Below are positions 54,451 through 64,000 of a DNA stretch of 64,000 nucleotides, piece by piece. Below the pieces are notes generated by a model, which was not told where the DNA came from, did no database searches, and saw only the letters and a list, made by a program, of their open reading frames with translations. The DNA is from Episyrphus balteatus. Taxonomy: Eukaryota > Arthropoda > Insecta > Diptera > Syrphidae. The translations under genes and the position numbers were made by a program. The DNA lies in contig NC_079136.1 in the NCBI RefSeq assembly GCF_945859705.1, positions 46,039,181 to 46,103,180 on the forward strand, read 5' to 3'. The first letter of the stretch is position 1; every line of letters starts with the position of its first letter.

Positions 54451-57094
54451 ATTTGGCCAAAAACCCATGAATTCCCAGTCTGTGATTAATCAATCAATCT
54501 TAAATCAATCAATCAAATCTTGAATTCAAGGACTACCTTTAGGTACCTTTAAAAGAATTCATATTACATCTTCTTTTGTTAAGTAAATTTAGCTAACTAA
54601 AAATAATCATATATTTTCTGATCCACATTTTCGTTCAATCTATCATAATTCTAAAAATTTTTCTTCAAATCTCAATTTTATTTTTATATTAATTTTAATA
54701 CGACGCATGAGTTGAAATTTGCTTCAAAATTTTACTAGAAATCCATAAAATTAAATTTTAAAAATTAAACAAAATGTTAAATATGTACCTACTTCTAAAT
54801 ATCCTATTTACAGTTAAAGGTAACAATAAATAGAATTCATAGCCTAAAACATTTATACGATAAATTACCTATACCCCTATTAATACTTAACTAGCTTCTC
54901 TTAAACTTTGACCAAAAGGGTCTTAAAATTTATGTTTTTCCCCTTCCAATTTCTTAAGAATTTACAATATTAAATCTTAAATTTACTATAAAACAACTTA
55001 TTTAAACCCATGTTTTCCTTAAAAATAAAACAAAACCAAAAAAAAAAAAAAAAACAACAACTATATCGACTCTTTTAATCAAGATTTACCAGAACTGTCA
55101 AATGAAACCACAACACAAAATCCAAAGAAACACACAAGACCACCTTTAATAGACAAAACGACCAAAATAAGACACATTCTACTAAAATTCGATACATTAT
55201 GTTCATGAAAGTACAACACGGAGAGTGTATAGTGGTATAATATACTTGTATTAGATCCATTTTTATATTCCCCCATTACCCCCCAGTTTGCAAACACCAC
55301 CAATGTCATTCATTCATTCTCGAGTTGGTATAGGTACATTACAATGAACCTTTATTTTACTTGTAAATAATTAAATGAAAGTGAACCTTCCACTCGTGTG
55401 CCACTCTTGCTTCAACTTCAAACATGCTGGATAAAGGTGGACAAAAGCCCCTCTTTACCCTACCCTATTCTAATTCCACCAACTTACATTATAGTCTCGG
55501 ATCGGATCAATAAAAAACTTTGAATAATTTATCCAAGGATTGTTTTGTTAGTTGGAGAGAGAATGAGGAGATAAGGAAGAAAATTGTGAAAAGAGAGAAA
55601 AGGAGGTAGGGGAGGTAGGGGCGGAGGTGTGTATTCTAGGTTAGCTGAAGTGGTTCGGGGTCGTCGTGTCGGTCGGTTCAAAATGACGACAAGCTTTTTA
55701 CCTCCTCAACTTATAGATATATAAGAACTTACTCCTACTCTTTATACCGTTCTATAGCTTATCCTCTATGTGGCAGCAAAAGTAAATCAACTCAAGTCCT
55801 TGAGTGAACATAACACAACGGAACAGAACAGAACACAGAATAGAAAACTATGTGCGGTGGTAATAGTTGCTCGCATATAATATACATTAATGGATATTTA
55901 AGTGAGAAACTACCTACATGTAACGAAGAAATCCATTTACCTCTAAAAAAAAACCGCATATAGTTTGTTGGTTTAATAGTTAAAAAGGGTAATGTTGGAT
56001 TTGCATTGAGTTTAACATTCAGTTTGGACAGCAGACAGGGAACAAACTTATTTTGGTTTTATTTCTTTCTTACAAAAATTGCCTCGAAATGTCTGCTTGA
56101 AGCTTCAATAATATATTGCAAATTTCCGTTGCTGGTTGAAACGCACAAACCAACTTTAAAGGAAGAATACAATCCTGACTGAGTGAGTGACTGACTGAAC
56201 AACCGAATAACCAACCAAGTCCAAGGACTTTTTGAATTCGCATACCTTCGAAATAGTGTTGTCCCTAAAAATAACTTGGAAATAAATTAACTTGTAGTCC
56301 TTGCAGAGGAATACACATTCCTATGAGTATTTTTAGCAATTCCATTTAATCTTGCCAAATGGCATTTCGGCTTGTGGGTGTTCTGTACACTATCAGAATT
56401 GGCAGAGTTCTTGTAGCCCTTTTATCTCCATAACAAAGTGGCTTTTATTCCTAAAAAAAAACCTCTTGAGCCTACACCGTTTAATTAATACTCTTCCAAC
56501 TTAATCGTATTGCTCGTATTTTGTGGTCATCATTCATCCCCTTCTTTATAGTTGACATTTTTGCACTTGACAGCTACGTAAACACTGATTGACATGACTT
56601 TTACTCAAAGTTAAAGTTCAAATCTTATGGTAAAAGGACTCAATCAGGATAATTTAATTAAGACCTTTTGGTGTTACACATCACAGTCATACAAAAAATA
56701 AGATGGCCAATTTGTATTTTTTTTGGTTTGGAGACGTGTATGTAGACTTTGTGTGGGTCGTCTTTGAATTATTTATTTAAAATCGTATAAGGATCATGGG
56801 AAATTAAGTGATTTTTGATTTGAAGGCGATTTATAACAATGAGACAACTCAATTATAAAAAGACAAGAACTTTGTATTATTTCTCCTTTTTCAGTACGAA
56901 AATTAAACAAGATTTAAAGGTTTTGCCTTGAATAGATTTTTCAAATCAGCTATGCTTATTTTTTTCATTTTTTTCAGATACAAGTTAAAGTAACTTTTAT
57001 TTGACTATTTTCTTTCTTCGTTTTCAAGATTCGATTTATTTCTTACCTCTGAGTGTCGGCAGCATGAAAAGTTTCAATGTATTCCCTTTGAAAA
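54451..57094. other. Non-coding DNA
   Basis: No supported gene. A purine-rich block at 55590-55630 (GGAGGTAGGGGAGGTAGGGG) and a GC-richer stretch up to 55690 could be regulatory; no motif was identified. Confidence 0.4.
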
Positions 57095-58215
57095 TTGTTA
57101 TTTTTGGTAAAAAAAAGTGGTAAATACAAGTCGTATTGGATGGTTTCAAGTCTGAAACCCACAAAAAAAGCTGGTGTGCCCCAGGGCTCCGTTTTGTCTC
57201 CGACTCTCTTTCTCATTTTCATTAATGATTTGCTCTCTGAAACTTCTAATCCATTAAATTGTTTCGCAGATCATAGTACCCTCAGCTTTTCATATTCGTT
57301 TGAAGATTCACACCCATGTCCTTCGGATGTGGAACTTCAACGACAAAATATGATAAGCTCATTAAATTCTGATCTTGACAGCATTGTTCAATGGGGAATA
57401 AAAAAACGTGTAGAATTTAATGCATCAAAAAACACAATGCTGCTTACTATCATTAAAACGGAACCTTCCACCCATGCCACTATCAATGAGTGGCACTTGC
57501 ATCGAGGAAACTGAGAAACTTTCCATTCTCGGTATGAGTGTAACAAACCACCTTCTGTGGAACCAACACAATATTCGATGTCGCCAAAAACGCTGCGAAA
57601 TGTTTAGGTTTTCTCCGAAGATGCAAGAAATTCTTCTCATCTTCTGATCTAGCTGTAATCTATAAAGCTTACATTCGACCAAAACTTGAATACAATTGTC
57701 ACATCTGGGCAGGTGCTCCGATAACGTATTTGAGTTTCTTGGACAGAATACAAAAACGTGCTTTCAAAATGATAGATGATAGATCGATAACTGAGACAAT
57801 TGCGTCCCTAGACCACCGACGTAATGTGTCATGTTTTTCCTTGTTTTATCGCTATTTTTATAAACAATGTTCAGATGAAATAGCTTGTTGCATTCCTCCC
57901 CTGAAAAAATTTAACCGTAATACTCGCGCTTCTAGGAATGCTCATCAGTTTACCCTTGAGCCCAACTTCGGACGTAATGTCAAATACAGAGATTCTTTCT
58001 TTAGCCGCACCACACGAATGTGGAATATATTACCCGCCTCTGTTTTTCCCTGCCATTTTAATGTCCAGAGCTTTAAAACTAATGTGCATCGGTTTCTCCT
58101 TTTAAATCCCTCCCTATTTTCCTGAAGCTCGCACTGTGTTTAACATATTAAGAGTATTTAACTCCCTTTAGTGCGCGTTAATTATAAAAAAAAAATAAAA
58201 AAAATTCAATAAAAA
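57095..58215 (+). pseudogene. LINE ORF2 3' end, 5'-truncated and frameshifted
   Basis: Three frames in series carry one reverse-transcriptase C-terminal region: 57095-57425 (AGVPQGSVLSPTLFLIFIND, QWGIKKRVEFNASK), 57430-57565 (TQCCLLSLKRN, LSILGMSVTN), and 57571-58125 (IFDVAKNAAKCLGFL, IYKAYIRPKLEYNCHIWAG, RNVSCFSLFYRYFYKQC, TTRMWNILPASVFP). Frame changes lie in an A6 run near 57426 and at about 57566-57572. The catalytic box reads FADHSTLS instead of FADD, so the second Asp has become His. A 3' UTR of about 70 bases ends in an A-rich tail at 58186-58205. It is a different family from the 18609 LINE. Confidence 0.9.
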
Positions 58216-58399
58216 AGTAGATCATCTTGGAGTAAAAAGATTTCTGAAATATTAAGGCTCCAATTGAGACACCATTACAAAATATATCAGGAACCAACTT
58301 TTTAAAATCAACTAAAATATAAATTCAGTTCGAGATTTATGAAATCTTTGGTGGTCTCTATATTTTAGTAAATCACTACTTTAAGGAATCATTGGTACG

Positions 58400-58750
58400 T
58401 ACATTTTTTTTGCAAATAAAAAAAATTTCATTGAAAAAAAAAACTGTTATTACAAATTAAAAAAAATTGAGTTGAAAATAAAATTATTGTTGCAAAATGT
58501 GTATTAAATCGAATTTCTTATAATTTTAACACATTACTTATTTTAACTTTAATATTGAAGTTAATTTAAGGCATAACACTCTAAATTGTAAGAAATTCGT
58601 CGATTATTAAAAAAAATTAATCCACACATTTTGCATTAAATTTATTTTTCAATGCAGAAAATTCGTTTTTGCAATAACTTTATATTTTTAATTGTAAAAA
58701 TATTTTATTTTTAATGCAATTTTTTTTTTCATTTGCAATAACAATGGAAA
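58400..58750. repeat. Worn inverted repeat next to the LTR
   Basis: GCAAAATGTGT near 58492 faces ACACATTTTGC near 58622. CGAATTTCTTATAATTT (58510) and AAATTGTAAGAAATTCG (58583) are also mirrored, and TTTGCAA words lie at both outer edges. It is probably an old TIR element beside which the gypsy element landed. Confidence 0.55.
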
Positions 58751-58754
58751 GTAT

Positions 58755-58961
58755 TGTAAGGTAACTTTAGACTTTCATTAGGGAAAAGAAACACAATTTT
58801 TTATATATTTAACTCGATCTTTATTACGCGTCTGACTTCACTGAATATCAATTTTCAACTGAACTCGAAGTCTGCGTTTTTATTCTTATACAATACTTAT
58901 ATAATACTTATACTGGCAAGCTCTTAAGATATTTAACAACTCTCTTCATAAAGAGATAACA
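58755..58961 (-). repeat. 3' LTR, 207 bp
   Basis: Read on the minus strand it is TGTTATCTC...CCTTACA. AATAAA (plus-strand TTTATT near 58820) is a polyadenylation signal. It follows an A-rich tract that acts as polypurine tract (58962-58971 on the plus strand). Confidence 0.92.
58858..58890 (-). promoter_or_regulatory. LTR core promoter (copy in 3' LTR)
   Basis: On the minus strand TATAAGAA (from 58890) is followed 30 bases on by the initiator TTCAGTT with its A at 58860. This places the start of transcription and the U3/R border. The working copy in the 5' LTR is at 63943-63975. Confidence 0.65.
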
Positions 58962-58997
58962 TTTTTTTTTTGTTTATATTATATTTATTTCTCTTGG

Positions 58998-61900
58998 CTA
59001 CAATTCGGCCGTCCTGATTTGCAATCGTCCCGATTGACCCTTTTCACCGAAATTTATATATGGTTTCATATTAGCGACTTCCCATATCCCCGTATATGGT
59101 ATCTGAGTCAACTGGAATCCTTCTACATCTTTTACTAGATACCTATCGTTCGGTAGCACCTGCTGTACTTCATACGGTCCCTTAAATTTGGGAATAATTT
59201 TTTTACATATTCCCGGTTGACTTACAAAGTTTTTTAACATTACATAATCTCCGACTTCATACTTTTTACTAACCCTATTCCTATCCTTAACTTGCTTATT
59301 ATAGTTTTGTTGTTTCACAATTCTTTCTGACGCCTTCTTTCTTATTTCTACCAAGTCTCTAACTTTATCGTTCTCATTAACTTCTTCCAACTTTTCCCTT
59401 AACTCATCTATTACTTCCCCTCTCTGTTTTACCCCAAAAAGCAATTCACTTGCACATGTGCCAGTACTTTTATGAAAAGTGTTATTCATTGCAAATTCAA
59501 TTTTAGGAAGAATTTTATCTAATGTAAATTCCGTACCACCACTGGAGATTTTGGCTAGCATAGGAGCTAAACTCCTATTTACACGCTCCACTTGTCCATT
59601 AGCTTGGGGTGAAGCTGTGGCGATTTTAACGTGCTTAACGTTATTATTTTTTAGGAATTCATCAAAAGCAGCTGAAGTAAACGCACTTCCTCGATCCGAT
59701 ACTATTACTTTAGGCCTACTGTATGAGGAAAAGTAAGCTTTCATACACGTCAAAACTTCATTTGTACCCGTGGATCGCACCGCATATAATTTGGTGAACT
59801 TTGAGAAGGCATCCACAACCAAAAATACATACTTCTTTTTTGATGCCTTAAGGGTCACTGGACCAAAATGATCAATGTGAACCGTTTCAAATGGAATATC
59901 GCCTTTAGGTATACTATGCAAAAACCCTTCGTGTTTGCCAGTCTTTGCCGAAAATACTATACATTTCAGACAGTTGCTGATATGGTCTTGAATCTTTTTC
60001 CGTATACTAGGAAACCAATATGATTTCATGATATTGTCTAGTACTTTTTCACTACCTACATGCCCCATTTCATCGTGATATTTCCGCAATATATTTCCCT
60101 CCATACTACTAGGGACGAAAAACAAGATATTTTGACCAACTTTCCTATATACTAAACCATTTCGTAACTCATACCTACTATCTTCTTCATTTTGCAACCG
60201 CTCTTTAATCTTTTGTATGCACTCATCTTTGTTTTGACAAATCGACAAAGTTTGTTCAAAAGTGTTATCTTCAAGAACCAATATATTGCAAATGCGACTG
60301 AGCGCATCCACATGTTGCATTCTGTTCCCACTCCTGTGTTCCAAAATTTTATCATAGTTTTCTAACTCTAATGCCCACCTAGCAATCCTCGGGTTTATAT
60401 CTTTCTTATTCAACGTGAGTGTCAAAGAATTACAATCTGTGACGATCTTAAATCTCAGGCCGTGCAGGTAAATTCTGAATCGCCTTAACGCATAGATAAT
60501 AGCAAGAGTCTCCAACTCAAAACTATGATATTTGGCTTCAGTTTCAGTCGTTCTTTTGGAAAAATAAAAAATCGGGTGAAACATTCCGTCATTTTTCTTT
60601 TGTAGGAGTATCGCTCCGAATCCCAATGAGCTTGCATCACAATGTAACTCTGTCTCATCTCGCGGGTCATATATAGCTAATATTGGTGACTCAAGTAACT
60701 TAGCTTGTAAAGTTTCAAATGCCCTAATCTCATTCGCTTCAAATTTAAAAGTAACATTCTTTCTAATTAGTTTATACAACGGCTCGGCTAATAAGGAAAA
60801 CCCTTTAATAAATCTCCTAAAATATGAACACAAACCTAGGAAACTATGCACCTCTTTCGCGTTCTTTGGTATGGGAAAACTCTTTACCGATTCTAATCCC
60901 TTCTTATCTGGTTGTATCCCTTCCTTTGATATTACATATCCTAAATATTGGATTTCTGATTTTAAAAATCGACATTTGTCTTGCCTCAACTCTAATTTAT
61001 TTTGTATTAATTTCTTAAAAACCTCTCTTAAAATTTGTAAGTGTTCTGCAACTGTTTCTGTAGCAATCATGATATCGTCTAAATAGATTGCTATTTTTCC
61101 TTCTCGGATGAGATCCTCAAACACTTCATTGATAAACCGCTGAAATGTGGAAGGAGCATTCCTAAGCCCAAATGGCATTTTCAGAAACTCATATTGCCCT
61201 AACGGAGTCACAAACGAAGTATACTTAATCGATTCTTTTTCCATTCTCACATGATAGAATGCACTTTTCAAATCTAAAAGTGAGAATATCTGCTTGTTCG
61301 CCAATCTATCCAATAGATCATCAATCAAAGGCAACGGATAACTGTCTTTCAAAGTCATTTTATTAAGTGTCCTATAATCGACACAGAGTCGTATATCACC
61401 AGTTTTCTTTCTAACTAATACTATAGGAGAGGCATACTCTGACTTACTTTTTCTGATTACACCTGATTTTACTAACTCGTCTAATATACCTTGCACTTGT
61501 GCTTTTTCTAAATATGACAATCTTCGGGGTGGACAATGGAAAGGCTTTTCATCTGTTAATCTAAGTTTAATTTCATAGTCGGTTTCAGGAAATTCGGGAC
61601 GTTTGCAGTACACATAATCTTTATATAATTCATAAAACTCGTTCTTTTCATCAAAAGACAATTTTTTACTATCAGATAAATCGATTTCATTTATATTTTC
61701 TTCTATTTCTATGCTCATTAGAGTGTTACATTCGTTTTGGAAATCATTTTTACTTTCATTTTTACTTTCATTTTTACTTTCCTTTTTACTTTCATTTTTA
61801 CTTTCATTTTTACTTTCAATTTTAATTTCGTTTTTACTTTCAATTTTATAATCGTTTTCATTTTCATTTTTACTTACAATTTCTTTATTTTTCTGCAATC

Positions 61901-63422
61901 TTAAATTTGCAGATTTCAAAAAATCTCTTCCTAATATAGCAGCGATTCTCATCGTATTATCGTCTACCACAAACATATTTAATTTAATTTCCTCTTCTTC
62001 ATAAATAATAACTACTGTAACACAACCAATTATTTTTAATAAACTTTTATTTATACCCATAACTTTTAAATTTTTACAGCTTTGATTACATTTTTGTATA
62101 AAAATTTTTGGAACGAACTGTTCTTGTATTATACTAATCGAGCTGCCAGTATCTAAAAGGGTTCCTACTAATATTTTATAGGTTAAATGATTAATCTTAA
62201 AATTATAAATAATTTTTCTTACATAATCATCGTCGTCATCTTCATAGTGGTTGACATGATGGACAACCAAAGCGTTCCTCTTTGGGCATGTAGCAGCAAG
62301 ATGGCCCATTTCCGCACAAATGTGACAGGATCCTGATGGTCTTTTCGGTTTGCGGCATTCCGTTGCTATGTGTCCTAGCGAATTACAATTGAAGCATCGT
62401 ATTGGCTTAGCCTCTGCAGTGGTTGGTCGTCGTGATGTTGAAGGGACGGCAATTGTACTCGGCATTATTTTGGTTTTAGGCAACTGAATTTTACTGAATG
62501 CCTGTGAAAGCTCATTAATGGTGTTAAAGCACTGCATTCTTGCTTGTGTCTTTAGATGGACGTCTGGTATACCATCGATGAGGTCTTCAAGCAGTTCTTC
62601 ATCATCGAGACACAATTTGTTGGCACCAATCGTTTTATCGTGCAGATATTGTTGGAAACTCTCATTATTTTGCCATTTTCTGGATTCATACTCTCTCTTC
62701 ATATACAGGCGGCTCTCTTTAGTTTTAAATATTTTGCTCATCTCTTTGAGCAACTCCTCAGTTGTTATCTGCATGATGTCATGCCTCGAGTGGAACCATT
62801 TTAGAGCATTTCCTTTCAATCGATGTGAAATTAAAATTCTACTACAATTGTCGTCAAGTTTATACGCCATTATTAAATTACGAAGTTGCATCTCCCAGTG
62901 GGCAAAACCTTCTCCACTGAAGTCGGGTAGCAATTCTTTTATGCCACTGTCGAGATGGTCTTTTTTTTTGTCAGACGGTGTGTTTTCCTTTTGCAGCAGT
63001 TCATTTTCTCGTTTGAGTAACGAAACCTCTTTTTTATACAGTTCGACCTCTCGTTTTAAGTTTTTTATCTCTCGTTCTTTCATTAGCAGCTCTTTTTCAT
63101 GTGTATGTCCCTCATTTGCTTCACCCTCATCATCATCATCATCATCACACTCTTCTGTTCGTTCATCAGTCTCTTCGTTTGTAGTTTTTTTCTTTAGGTG
63201 TTCATCATTTCTGTTGTCTTCACTCTCATCGGATTCATTTCCATCAACTTCATGTGTGTGAGCTACTGCAACGGGGTATTCACCACGATCGGGTATAGAC
63301 AGCAACCTCAATACAAGCTCACTTTTGGTGCCAGATGTTTTTTGATTCAGCTTTTTCAGCCATGCCTTCAGTTGAGCGACATTGCACCCATGTATTTTCG
63401 CGATGTCGTCGTGTGTATTCAT
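58998..63422 (-). CDS. gag-pol: gag-pol polyprotein, 1474 aa, intact
   Basis: One frame fuses gag and pol, with no frameshift needed. Order: SAP-like domain (about 10-45), acidic stretch (60-105), coiled coil (108-148), capsid-like region (160-310), two CCHC knuckles (C343-C356 and C366-C379), protease with DTGS (424-427), a repetitive K/N/E/S linker (about 515-560), reverse transcriptase with FSLLDLKSAFYHV and YLDD (780-783), RNase H (D929, D996, D1039), integrase with HHCC zinc site (H1116, H1121, C1151, C1154) and D1184, D1243, E1279 (D-35-E), and a GPY-type FKGPYEVQ near 1413. All catalytic residues are present. It ends 37 bases before the LTR. The start ATG at 63420-63422 gives the SAP domain in full. 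Confidence 0.95.
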   Translation of the reverse strand: MNTHDDIAKIHGCNVAQLKAWLKKLNQKTSGTKSELVLRLLSIPDRGEYPVAVAHTHEVDGNESDESEDNRNDEHLKKKTTNEETDERTEECDDDDDDEGEANEGHTHEKELLMKEREIKNLKREVELYKKEVSLLKRENELLQKENTPSDKKKDHLDSGIKELLPDFSGEGFAHWEMQLRNLIMAYKLDDNCSRILISHRLKGNALKWFHSRHDIMQITTEELLKEMSKIFKTKESRLYMKREYESRKWQNNESFQQYLHDKTIGANKLCLDDEELLEDLIDGIPDVHLKTQARMQCFNTINELSQAFSKIQLPKTKIMPSTIAVPSTSRRPTTAEAKPIRCFNCNSLGHIATECRKPKRPSGSCHICAEMGHLAATCPKRNALVVHHVNHYEDDDDDYVRKIIYNFKINHLTYKILVGTLLDTGSSISIIQEQFVPKIFIQKCNQSCKNLKVMGINKSLLKIIGCVTVVIIYEEEEIKLNMFVVDDNTMRIAAILGRDFLKSANLRLQKNKEIVSKNENENDYKIESKNEIKIESKNESKNESKKESKNESKNESKNDFQNECNTLMSIEIEENINEIDLSDSKKLSFDEKNEFYELYKDYVYCKRPEFPETDYEIKLRLTDEKPFHCPPRRLSYLEKAQVQGILDELVKSGVIRKSKSEYASPIVLVRKKTGDIRLCVDYRTLNKMTLKDSYPLPLIDDLLDRLANKQIFSLLDLKSAFYHVRMEKESIKYTSFVTPLGQYEFLKMPFGLRNAPSTFQRFINEVFEDLIREGKIAIYLDDIMIATETVAEHLQILREVFKKLIQNKLELRQDKCRFLKSEIQYLGYVISKEGIQPDKKGLESVKSFPIPKNAKEVHSFLGLCSYFRRFIKGFSLLAEPLYKLIRKNVTFKFEANEIRAFETLQAKLLESPILAIYDPRDETELHCDASSLGFGAILLQKKNDGMFHPIFYFSKRTTETEAKYHSFELETLAIIYALRRFRIYLHGLRFKIVTDCNSLTLTLNKKDINPRIARWALELENYDKILEHRSGNRMQHVDALSRICNILVLEDNTFEQTLSICQNKDECIQKIKERLQNEEDSRYELRNGLVYRKVGQNILFFVPSSMEGNILRKYHDEMGHVGSEKVLDNIMKSYWFPSIRKKIQDHISNCLKCIVFSAKTGKHEGFLHSIPKGDIPFETVHIDHFGPVTLKASKKKYVFLVVDAFSKFTKLYAVRSTGTNEVLTCMKAYFSSYSRPKVIVSDRGSAFTSAAFDEFLKNNNVKHVKIATASPQANGQVERVNRSLAPMLAKISSGGTEFTLDKILPKIEFAMNNTFHKSTGTCASELLFGVKQRGEVIDELREKLEEVNENDKVRDLVEIRKKASERIVKQQNYNKQVKDRNRVSKKYEVGDYVMLKNFVSQPGICKKIIPKFKGPYEVQQVLPNDRYLVKDVEGFQLTQIPYTGIWEVANMKPYINFGEKGQSGRLQIRTAEL
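61745..61870 (-). repeat. 12-bp coding repeat between protease and RT
   Basis: On the plus strand TTTTACTTTCAT repeats about eight times with variants, coding for Ser-Lys-Asn-Glu units. It is in frame and likely length-variable among copies. Confidence 0.85.
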
Positions 63423-63442
63423 CTTTTATGTGTTGTTTTATA

Positions 63443-63839
63443 AGTTTTTTTTTTTTTTTTCGCGATGGGATAGCACTCGTTTGTATATATTTTATTTTAT
63501 TTTTTTTTTCGCGATGGGCTAACACTCGTCTTTATTTTTTTTCTATTGCGATGGACAAACACTCGTCAATATAGTTTCTTTTCGTTATTCTTCTTCTTTT
63601 TTTTTTTCGCTTGGGTAGGTTAGCGTCACTTGATGTACATATATATATGTATATTCTCGTTCGTTCGTTTTCTATCTTTTTTTTTTTTTGCTTGGGTAGG
63701 ATAGCGTCACTTGATGTACATATATGTATGTATATTCTCGTTCGTTCGTTTTCTTTCTTTTTTTTTTCGATGGAGTATAAATATTAACTAAACAAATATT
63801 TTCGCGATGGGGTGGATCTTTATCCCACTTCTGATTTAC
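63443..63839 (-). repeat. Leader of the gypsy element with tandem repeats
   Basis: Between ATG and 5' LTR lie three degenerate units of TTTTCGCGATGGGATAGCAC type (63461, 63509, 63545) and two copies of an 81-bp unit (63609-63689, 63690-63770) starting GCTTGGGTAGG and including TTGATGTACATATAT and TTCTCGTTCGTTCGTTTTCT. CACTCGT and TCACTTG words end the units. Confidence 0.85.
63820..63839 (-). other. Primer-binding site region
   Basis: On the minus strand the LTR end CTTACA is followed by GTAAATCAGAAGTGGGATAA. The TCAGAAGTGGGAT part resembles the binding site of the 29331 element. The tRNA was not identified. Confidence 0.6.
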
Positions 63840-64000
63840 TGTAAGGTAACTTTAGACTTTCATTAGGGAAAAGAAACACAATTTTTTATATATTTAACTC
63901 GATCTTTATTACGCGTCTGACTTCACTGAATATCAATTTTCAACTGAACTCGAAGTCTGCGTTTTTATTCTTATACAATACTTATATAATACTTATACTG
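63840..64000 (-). repeat. 5' LTR, partial
   Basis: The 161 bases to the window end equal 58755-58915 base for base. The outer 46 or so bases lie beyond the window. Confidence 0.92.

Larger units (their letters stand above)
58755..64000 (-). mobile_element. Ty3/Gypsy element with single gag-pol frame (runs off the end)
   Basis: On the minus strand the order is 5' LTR (partly outside the window), PBS, a repeat-rich leader, one gag-pol frame and 3' LTR. The two LTRs are identical over the 161 bp that can be compared, and the frame has no break, so this is a very recent insertion and may be active. No envelope frame is present. The target duplication cannot be checked because the right end is cut. 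Confidence 0.95.

Noticed and set aside
62518..63261. Plus-strand Ser-rich open frame of 247 codons
   Set aside because: It is the complement of the gag part of the intact gypsy gag-pol frame.

Overview
The window is eukaryotic, AT-rich insect DNA, most likely from a higher fly (Diptera). The evidence is one clear animal gene with a 64-bp GT-AG intron, an isolated exon with consensus splice sites deep in non-coding DNA, an insect-type P450 relic, two Ty3/Gypsy retrotransposons, two jockey-like non-LTR fragments and many short inverted-repeat DNA elements. No bacterial or viral gene organisation is present. The species cannot be named from sequence alone.

Host coding content is small. (1) On the minus strand at 21884-23276 is a complete two-exon gene for the PP2A regulatory subunit B'' gamma (PPP2R3C/G5PR family, 442 aa). 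(2) On the plus strand at 43641-43763 is a phase 1-1 exon with a cysteine pattern of a GDNF-receptor-like ectodomain (Gfrl-like). Much of the right half therefore probably lies in long introns of that gene. (3) At about 7740-8140 is a dead fragment of a CYP6-type cytochrome P450.

The rest is layered mobile DNA. At 18609-21184 a 5'-truncated LINE with a 10-bp target duplication is split by a 1.2-kb foldback element whose 3-bp duplication restores the LINE frame when removed. At 29331-35424 lies a nearly complete Ty3/Gypsy element with almost identical LTRs, a broken gag and a well-formed -1 frameshift signal before pol. At 36982-38916 an old repeat is cut by a 0.5-kb foldback and a 1.16-kb hAT-like element, itself carrying a Harbinger-like MITE. 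At 58755 to the window end is a second Ty3/Gypsy element on the minus strand with one uninterrupted 1474-codon gag-pol frame and LTRs identical over the visible 161 bp. At 57095-58215 is a decayed LINE 3' end with a mutated catalytic box.

The most unusual structure is at 44790-49870: two roughly 1-kb arrays of the same ~93-bp minisatellite in opposite orientation, separated by ~2 kb, the right one interrupted by a second copy of the CACTG-ended foldback family. With the adjacent exon on the plus strand, transcription through this region would give a very long hairpin. The 1.2-kb foldback at 19309-20543 is also notable for ten exact TATCGATA octamers (the DREF/BEAF-type motif) near its centre.
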